The notes beneath the pieces were generated by a model. That model did not search any database. It was not told where the DNA came from and was given only the letters and a program-made list of their open reading frames with translations. From the NCBI GenBank assembly GCA_032164245.1, contig JAVMKO010000003.1, positions 7,388,651 to 7,452,650 of the forward strand: DNA of 64,000 bases. Direction: 5' to 3'. The position numbers and the translations under genes were made by a program. The stretch comes from Sternotherus odoratus. Taxonomy: Eukaryota > Chordata > Testudines > Kinosternidae. The stretch's first letter is position 1, and the number at the start of each line of letters is the position of its first letter. This document shows, piece by piece, positions 57,601-64,000 of this stretch.

Positions 57601-57814
57601 AGCTTATTTCACCTTAATGATAAAAAGAAAAAGTGACTGTGATTATAACGACAAATCGTTCCTGGTGGAGGCATGGCCAGACCAGACTGGATCCAGGGTC
57701 CATCTTGTCTAGTACAGTATCCCATCCCCAGCAAATGTGGCTTCAGAGGAAGGTGCAATATGACCCCTAGTGGGCAGTGTTGAGATAAACTGCCCCTGGG
57801 AACGTTTACCACTA

Positions 57815-57905
57815 AGGGCAGGTCTACACTACCCGCCGGATCGGCAGGTAGCGATCGATCTATCGGGGGTCGATTTATCGCGTCTAGTCTAGATAAATCG
57901 ATCCC
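57815..57905. mobile_element. MITE fragment (gataaatcgatccc family)
   Basis: Contains aggtctacactacccgccgg, ggggtcgatttatcgcgtct and agtctagataaatcgatccc, a palindrome centred near 57888. Confidence 0.7.
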
Positions 57906-57934
57906 TGAGCGCAAGCCACACGAAGCGGGGTGGC

Positions 57935-58080
57935 TTCATGGTTAGAGCAGGGGGCCATGGAGTCTGTGGTTCTCTTCCCAGCTTGGGGAAATTGCCGTGC
58001 CTTGGTTTCCCCATGTGATGATGAGCCTTCCTTGCAGAGGTGCCAAGGGTGGATGTTCATGATGAATAAAGGCCACAGCC
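57935..58080 (+). repeat. MIR-like SINE, diverged
   Basis: Contains ggcttcatggttagagcagg, ggttctcttcccagcttggg and tgccttggtttccccatgtg. Confidence 0.6.
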
Positions 58081-59194
58081 TGGGCTTGATCCTGCCTCAC
58101 TGGAGTCAATGGTGGAGGTCGGCAGTGACATCCAAATCACGCAGCCAGCCGTGTGTTTCTTCAGGAGTGTGACAGACAGCTGGGATGAGTCAAACCCCGG
58201 TGTGAGCAGACCGGGGGTGGGGGAGGGCTGTTTTCTGAATGGACATTTGTCAGCGTGTTTCTGTCTGGGGCAGTTATCTGTGTTGCTATTTCAGTAAGTA
58301 CGAGCGGAACCTTCCCCGGGTCCGTGCCAGACACCGGAGAGGAGTCGGGGGGGGGGGGGGGATAAACGGGGGGAGGAGGGCTCTCTGCCGTCAGAAAACA
58401 TGAGCTCCTGCCAAGGTTTCAGCCGGTCACGGAGATAGCGCCGGTTCTCTGGAGACGGGCCTGACCTCGGGGTCGCAACTTGGTCATTGAGCAAAGTGGG
58501 ATCAGTGACAAGCTGCACATTAGTGGTGATAAGGGCCGGATAACGGTAGCCAAGCTCCCACGGCCTCCTCAGGCCTCGCTCAAGCCCATTAGAGATGAGG
58601 GAGAGGAGCGGGGGAGTGCCAGGCAGCCAGTCTAGGGGCGCTGTCATTACAGATCCTGTCCCAGACTTGCTTTGGCCTAATTCTAGTCATTCTATGTATC
58701 TTCCGAGGGGCTTCCGTACCTGGTGGGGAGGGGAGGTACCTTCTTGCTAGGGCTGCTTAGAAAATGGGTATTTATTCCCCTGGCAAATATTACTGCAAAT
58801 GAATCTTTGATTTTCATGATCATTTTCAGTAGCAAATGCAAACTCAAAACCCATTCCCCCCCCCCATGACAACTGAAAACTTTTGACTTTTGGCCAGAAG
58901 CTGTCAAATTTTCAGCCAACTTTCCCCCTCCCCTCCCCCGGGTTTTTAGTTTTCTGACAAAAGCAAGGACGTCTGTTTGGTTAAAAGCCCGGTTTTCTGT
59001 TGACAAAATCTTTTGTCAACAAATTTTTTAACCAGCCCAATTCCTCGTCTAGAGGGAGATCGGGCCACAATACTGTAGAGTGCAAATAATAAAAACTCTT
59101 GGCATTTTTGGTTGCATCTACCATCAAAGGATCTTAAAGCTTTCCCCAACCATTCGTGAATTTAGCTTCGCCTCATCTCTGTGTGGAGTGGTAG

Positions 59195-59290
59195 CTCAGG
59201 AACCTATCTTACAGATGGGGGAGCGGAGTCACAGAGTAATTAGGTGGCTTGCCAAAGATCAGTGATAGAGCCTGGAATAGAGTCACTCCT
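59195..59290 (-). repeat. MIR-like SINE, reversed
   Basis: Contains cttacagatgggggagcgga, gtcacagagtaattaggtgg and cttgccaaagatcagtgata. Confidence 0.65.
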
Positions 59291-59507
59291 GCCCTTGTGC
59301 TTGAAGAACATTTTTTGCTCCCCCAACTAGCAACTAATTCTGAATACGTCGTACATTTAAAAAAACCAATTGCCCAGGCTGTTTGATCCTGTATGTTGCT
59401 ATCACACAGCCGGCACTGATTGGTCCAGTTGTGTTCCTGTTACGCACAGGTCCACTGATACAGGCTCAGCCCAGGCAGGAATGAACTGAGCTCCTCTGCC
59501 TCTAGTG

Positions 59508-60205
59508 CAGAGGTGGGCAAACTACAGCCCATAGGCCTCATCCGGCCCGGGGGCCGTTTTAAGCCGGGCCTCAAGCTCCCACTGGGGAGCAGGGGCTGGG
59601 GCTTGCCCCACTCTGGTGCTCCAACTGGGGTGCAAAGTCGGGGGCCGCTCCATGTGGCTCCCAGAAGCCATGGCATGGCCCTCCTCTGATTACTATGTTC
59701 TCCAATGGCCCTGTTCCAATGGCCCCCTCTGGCACTCCAATGGGAGGTGCAGGGGAGGTTCCTGCCTACAGGGCAGTATGCAGAGCCACCTGGCCATGCC
59801 TCCATGTAGGAGCCGGAGAAGGGACATGCCGCTCCTTCTGGGAGCCGCTTGAGGTAAGCGCTGCCCGGAGCCTGCATCCCTGATCCTCTCCCCGTGCCCT
59901 GCCCTCCTGCCCCAGTCCTGATCCCCCTCTGCCCTTTGAACCCCTCGGTCCCAGACCAGAGCACCATCCTACACCTCAAATGCCTCATTCTCACCCCCTC
60001 CCATACCCCACTGCCCCTCTCTAGCCTGGAGCCCCCTCCTACACCCTGGACTCCTCATTTCTGGCCCCACCCCAGATCCTGCACCCCCCAACCAGAGCCC
60101 TCACACCTTCTTGTACCCCAACCCCAATTTTGTGAGCATTCATGGCCCGCCATACAATTTCTATTCCCAGATGCGGCCCTCGGGCCAAAAATTTGCTCAC
60201 CCCTG
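59508..60205. mobile_element. hAT-type element, 698 bp
   Basis: The left end cagaggtgggcaaactacag and right end aaatttgctcacccctg are inverted termini. Flanking 8-mers ctctagtg and ctgtcgtg match at 6 of 8 positions. The interior is C-rich and non-coding. Subterminal gcggccctcgggcc occurs at the right and catccggcccgggggcc at the left. Confidence 0.8.
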
Positions 60206-60444
60206 CTGTCGTGTTAGGATTGTTGTTTGGGCCACACACATTACCCTGGGGTATTCCTGGTCAGCTTATGCAGTAAAGTCACCCATTGTGTTCCCAAAGC
60301 TGAAAGGCCTAGGTATAAAGCACAGATTATCCATAGCTAGTTTGCACTAGGGTTGACTGAATGGACGGGATTACTTTAAAATGGATGTGTTTGTGATGAA
60401 GGCCTGGGATTTAGGCAAATTGGATTTGATTCTCAGCACACTCC

Positions 60445-60511
60445 CTTGAGGTATTTAGGCACCTAACTCCTATTGATTTCAGTGGGACTTAGGTGCCTAA
60501 ATACCTTTGAG
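60445..60511. repeat. Palindromic MITE (ttaggtgcctaaatacct family)
   Basis: Arms cttgaggtatttaggcacct (60445 on) and aggtgcctaaatacctttga (60491 on) are inverted copies around ctattgatttcagtgggac. Confidence 0.85.
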
Positions 60512-60679
60512 GATCTGAGCCCTAATCACTCAGTTTTCCCCTAGTAAAGAGGGGATAATACTCCCTTTCTCTCTCCCTTTATCTGTCCTGTCTGTTTAGA
60601 TTGTGAGGGGGGCAGGACATGTCTCCAGGCCTGGATCTCAGCCGGGGCCTCTAGGTGCTACTGTAATTATAATCAGGGC

Positions 60680-60790
60680 TTAAATCCAGAGGGAATGAAC
60701 AGAACAGGTAACCCTCAAGTGATCCATCCCCTGTTGCCCATTCCCAGCTTCTGGCAACCAGGAGGGTGTAGCACGTGAAAAACTTCAAGG
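60680..60790 (+). repeat. CR1 LINE fragment
   Basis: Contains agagggaatgaacagaacag, ctcaagtgatccatcccctg and cccattcccagcttctggca. Confidence 0.85.
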
Positions 60791-61879
60791 GGAGCCCCTG
60801 GTCCCCCCAACCTTAGGAGGTGTTAACTCAAGCTACAGCTTTTAGCTCTGGAGGCCCCCAGTGCAAACCCCCCAGTGTCAGCCAAGATGGCGGCCACCAC
60901 CTAAAGATACCCGCACCTTTCCCTGCCGTTTGTCTCAAGTGTGAAATGGGCCCCTGTGCGAACCATAAATCTATGTCAGGTGATTAACTACCCCGGTACA
61001 GCTGCGCTCAACCCTCAGGCGGTCCATCACCGCCGGAGACACCGTTAATGAACTGTGCCTGAAGTCCGTCAGCTCCCAGCAGATAGCAGGGGCCCGGGCG
61101 CTGTCCCTGTGCGACGGGACTGCTGGGGCAGCACCACGGTGTGTGGGGCAAGCCGCCCATCCATCACCGAAGCAGAGCCGTGACCCCTGCCGCCTTCCCA
61201 CTCATCAGCCCTCCCCACCAGAAATAACCAATCAACCGATTGGCCTGCACGAAAGACCTGCCCTCTCCTGTGCGCCTGCGAGGAGATTGGCGCTCAGATG
61301 CCCTTTGACTGTGGGTAACGTGAGCGATTGCCTTGTCCTACAGCCCAGCCTGCCCCCCCCAACCCCTAGCACACGCCCCTGTTCTTGCAAACACCGGCAG
61401 ACACTAGTCATAGCCCTCTCTCCAGCTAGCCCCCTTCAGGATTCCCAGGGCAGCCTATTCATAACTGTCCTCCCGGGGCAGATAAGCCTCTTAACATTCC
61501 AGCCGGGAGCATCCCAGCTCTCGCCTCCGCTCTCAGAGAGGTTATTTATGTCTGTGATTCCCTCACAAATTACCCCGAGATAGTGCCAGTCAAACCACTT
61601 GCTTTGAAGTAAACCAGGAGGGAGGCTTCCCCTCTATCTTTCCCCGTGAGACGCAGCCTCTGGGCCTGGGATTTCTGTCTTATTTAGAAACTGTCGTTTG
61701 CTTGAAGAGGGCTGGGTTATAGCAGCCTCCAACTGCTCCTGTCAGCCATCTGCAGCTCCGGCCATGAGGGTGGCTGCACCTCACTGAAGGGGAGGGGACA
61801 GATGTCAGAAAATACCACCCAAACCTTCACTAGGATGGTTGCAGATACCCAGACGGATAGGGAACCCATTCTGTGCAGC

Positions 61880-62040
61880 ATGGACCCATGGCTAGAGCTT
61901 TTGTTTGCGGATCTGGAGATGGTTCTATTCCTGGCTCTGCGGTGTGATCCTGGGCAAGTCACGTGCTCCGTGCCTCAGTTTCCCCTCCAAGCTTTGTCTG
62001 TCTGCTCAATGTAAATGAAAAGCTGCCCAGGGCAGGGATG
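61880..62040 (+). repeat. MIR-like SINE
   Basis: Contains cccatggctagagcttttgt, ttctattcctggctctgcgg, tgatcctgggcaagtcacgt and gtgcctcagtttcccctcca. Confidence 0.8.
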
Positions 62041-62799
62041 GTGTTTGTCCCAGGCCAGTCACTGGGGATGTGGCTGGAGCCTCGAGGAGCCTCGATAAAA
62101 ACAACTACCACTTCTTAACCCCCGCTCCATGATTTGCTACTAAACTAGGTTCACAGCGCAGGAGGCAACGTCTTCTATTTAGACACCAAAAATGCAGCAG
62201 AAGGGCAAAACCTTTCCTACCGTGAGCTGTCGATCTTCTGTCATAATTAGTAATCATTATAATAATTATGATTTCATTCTTTTTAAGCCAGTCTCATGGT
62301 TTCTGGGGGGGGCTAACTCGTGATAAGTGAACACTCATGGTTGGCATTACGGCACAAGACCTCAGATATGATTGACTTCTCTTTAGAGAGACCGCCAGGT
62401 GCGTGAGGTTATAGCATTTATGGGACCAACTTCTGCTGGTGAGAGAGACAAACTTTCGAGTCACACAGGGCTCCTTTTTCAGGTCCGTGTAAGCTCGAAA
62501 GCTCGTCTCTCTCAGCAGCAGAAGTTGGTCCAATAAATAAAATTACCTCACGCCCCAGACTCTCTAATATCCTGGGACAGACACAGGCTAAAGTAACACT
62601 GTACTAAAATTACTGAGTCCTGAGTAACTGTGAGAATTGTGACACCTACTGGTGACTTGAGGTTAGTGCATCAGGCACTTGGTTAGGCTTGACAGGAGTC
62701 TTCTTCTGTGTTCTATGTACCCTCAAATAATGTCATGACTAGTGTAGATGACTAGATTCATTCAGAGAAAGACAGGAAGAACCCACTTACCCTCTGTGC

Positions 62800-62890
62800 A
62801 TCCGATCCTCCTCTGTAAAATGGGGATAATAACACTTGTCTACCTCTCTGGGTGTTGAGAAAGGACTTACGGACATTTGCAAGATGCTCA
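62800..62890 (+). repeat. MIR-like SINE 3' part
   Basis: Contains atcctcctctgtaaaatggg, gataataacacttgtctacc and tctctgggtgttgagaaagg. It directly precedes a CR1 insertion. Confidence 0.7.
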
Positions 62891-63290
62891 TAAGAATGTC
62901 CATACTGGGTCAGACCAATGGTCCATCTAGCCCAGTATCCAGTCTTCCTACAGTGGCCAATGGCAGGTGCTTCAAAGAACAGAGCAAGGCAATCATTGGG
63001 TGATCCATCCTCTGTCGTCCAGTCTCAGCTTCTGGCAGTCAGAGGCTTGGGAACCCCAGAGCATGGGGTTGCCTCCTTGACCATCTTGGCTAATAGCCAT
63101 TTCTTGACCTGTTGTAATTTTGGCCTTCACAACATCCCTTGGCAAGGAGTTCCACAGGTTGATTGTGCGTTGTGTGAAGAAGAACTTCCTTGTGTTTGTT
63201 TTGAACCTGCCGCCTATGAACTTTATTGGGTGACCCCTGGTTCAGATCCTACGATGCTAAGTGTGAGGAGGAATATAAATCGCTAGACAG
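62890..63290 (+). repeat. CR1 LINE, 3' region
   Basis: Contains gtccatactgggtcagacca, atggtccatctagcccagta, gccttcacaacatcccttgg, aaggagttccacaggttgat and attgggtgacccctgg. Its frames are broken. Confidence 0.9.
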
Positions 63291-64000
63291 GCATGTCCAC
63301 TGTGACAAGAGCAAATGGCCGTGCATGGTGTCTGTGTGCAAGCTATTGCTTTCGGGACATTGATTCAGTGGCTTTTGGGGCTATCGCCTCCTTTTCTCCC
63401 ACAGTTCTGCAGAGGTTTTCTTCCTCCCACTGCCATGCCAAGAACATTCTTCCTGACCGCAGCAGGTGTTCGCTTGCTGCCCCAAAGCTTGAGGGTGGAT
63501 CAGTCTTGTACTTTTAGCCCAGCCAGTGTCGCTGCAGAGGCTCTCCTCATTGACATGGGCTCCTGATTGGTTTTTAGAAGCTCATTAAGTCATTTAGCAG
63601 TTCAGGAGAGAGGCATCTGTGTCTGCGTTAGCCAGGAAGTCAGCTGTCTGAGGTAACAAACGCAATGACCATGGGATTACTCTGATCCCATCTCACTACT
63701 TTTTGTTTGGCAGGGAAGGGGATCTCAGAGCAGGTGAGGGGAAGTGATGGGTGTGCATCCCCCCCCCCCCCAAGCAACATGCCCCTCCCCCTCTTCACAG
63801 CGATAAGCCAGCCAATGGAAGAAATGCTGTCATGCATATCTCATTTCCAGTGTGTGTGAGTCACTGATAAGACGGGCAAGGATGCAGCTCTGGACAATAA
63901 AACCTCATGACAGTTTTCGTGCCAGTCCCAAACACAGGGATCCGGGGCTGCGCATAAGCGGCCCGACCTAGGATCAAAGCACCCAGGGTGCTGAGCAGGT

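Larger units (their letters stand above)
41800..64000. other. Gene-poor region upstream of CTSB
   Basis: No exon of a recognised gene was found. The beta-defensin cluster that follows CTSB in birds was looked for by its six-Cys pattern and not seen. The content is transposon-derived plus unassigned unique sequence, including a GC-rich unique block at 58290-58650 and unique DNA at 60900-61700. Confidence 0.5.

Noticed and set aside
58291..58647. 118-codon minus-strand ORF in unique GC-rich DNA
   Set aside because: No recognisable motif and no splice or promoter support. It could be a conserved non-coding block, but that cannot be judged without alignment.
61230..61400. Cys-containing stretch resembling a defensin exon
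   Set aside because: Cysteine spacing does not give the CxxxxGxC...CC pattern in any frame, and a stop interrupts it.
1..64000. Possible CRISPR arrays among the tandem repeats
   Set aside because: The arrays are contiguous minisatellites without unique spacers, in a vertebrate genome with introns. No cas genes.

Overview
The window is vertebrate nuclear DNA. It has GT-AG split exons, poly(A) signals, CR1 and L2-type LINEs, MIR-like tRNA SINEs, several hAT and Tigger MITEs, and fragments of a Penelope-like element. This repeat mix, together with two strongly conserved genes, points to a sauropsid, most likely a turtle. The species assignment is inference.

Two protein-coding genes are readable, tail to tail. 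The 3' part of FDFT1 (squalene synthase) runs on + from before the window to the stop at 8887. Five in-frame, phase-0 exons encode 290 residues, including the second Asp-rich active-site motif and the C-terminal membrane anchor. CTSB (cathepsin B) lies complete on -. A non-coding first exon sits near 39.4 kb, nine coding exons run from 29215 to 14702 (1023 nt, 340 aa), and a candidate poly(A) signal lies at 12894-12899. All exon joins were checked by phase and add up exactly. The same FDFT1-CTSB convergent order is known from human 8p23.1.

Layout: 1-3480 FDFT1 intron; 3481-8887 FDFT1 exons; 8888-12.9 kb FDFT1 3' flank and intergenic; 12.9-14.7 kb likely CTSB 3'UTR; 14.7-29.2 kb CTSB coding exons; 29.2-39.4 kb CTSB intron 1; 38.9-39.7 kb CpG-rich CTSB promoter with E-box/CLEAR-like sites and a perfect CRE; 39.7-41.8 kb two tandem arrays upstream of the promoter; 41.8-64 kb gene-poor, repeat-rich DNA with no confident gene.

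The most unusual content is structural. A Helitron-like element (16553-17788) in a CTSB intron carries an inverted minisatellite with repeated consensus 5' splice-site motifs. A hAT-type element (23644-27101) with intact 15-bp terminal inverted repeats and an 8-bp target duplication has swollen to about 3.5 kb by three successive GC-rich arrays. A 5'-truncated Penelope-like element with a GIY-YIG endonuclease region, a 12-bp target duplication and a hammerhead-ribozyme-like core lies at 34993-35614, and related short copies are scattered across the window. A perfect 35-bp-arm hairpin lies in a CTSB intron. The very long ORFs in the 23-27 kb and 38-42 kb regions are artefacts of stop-free tandem repeats.
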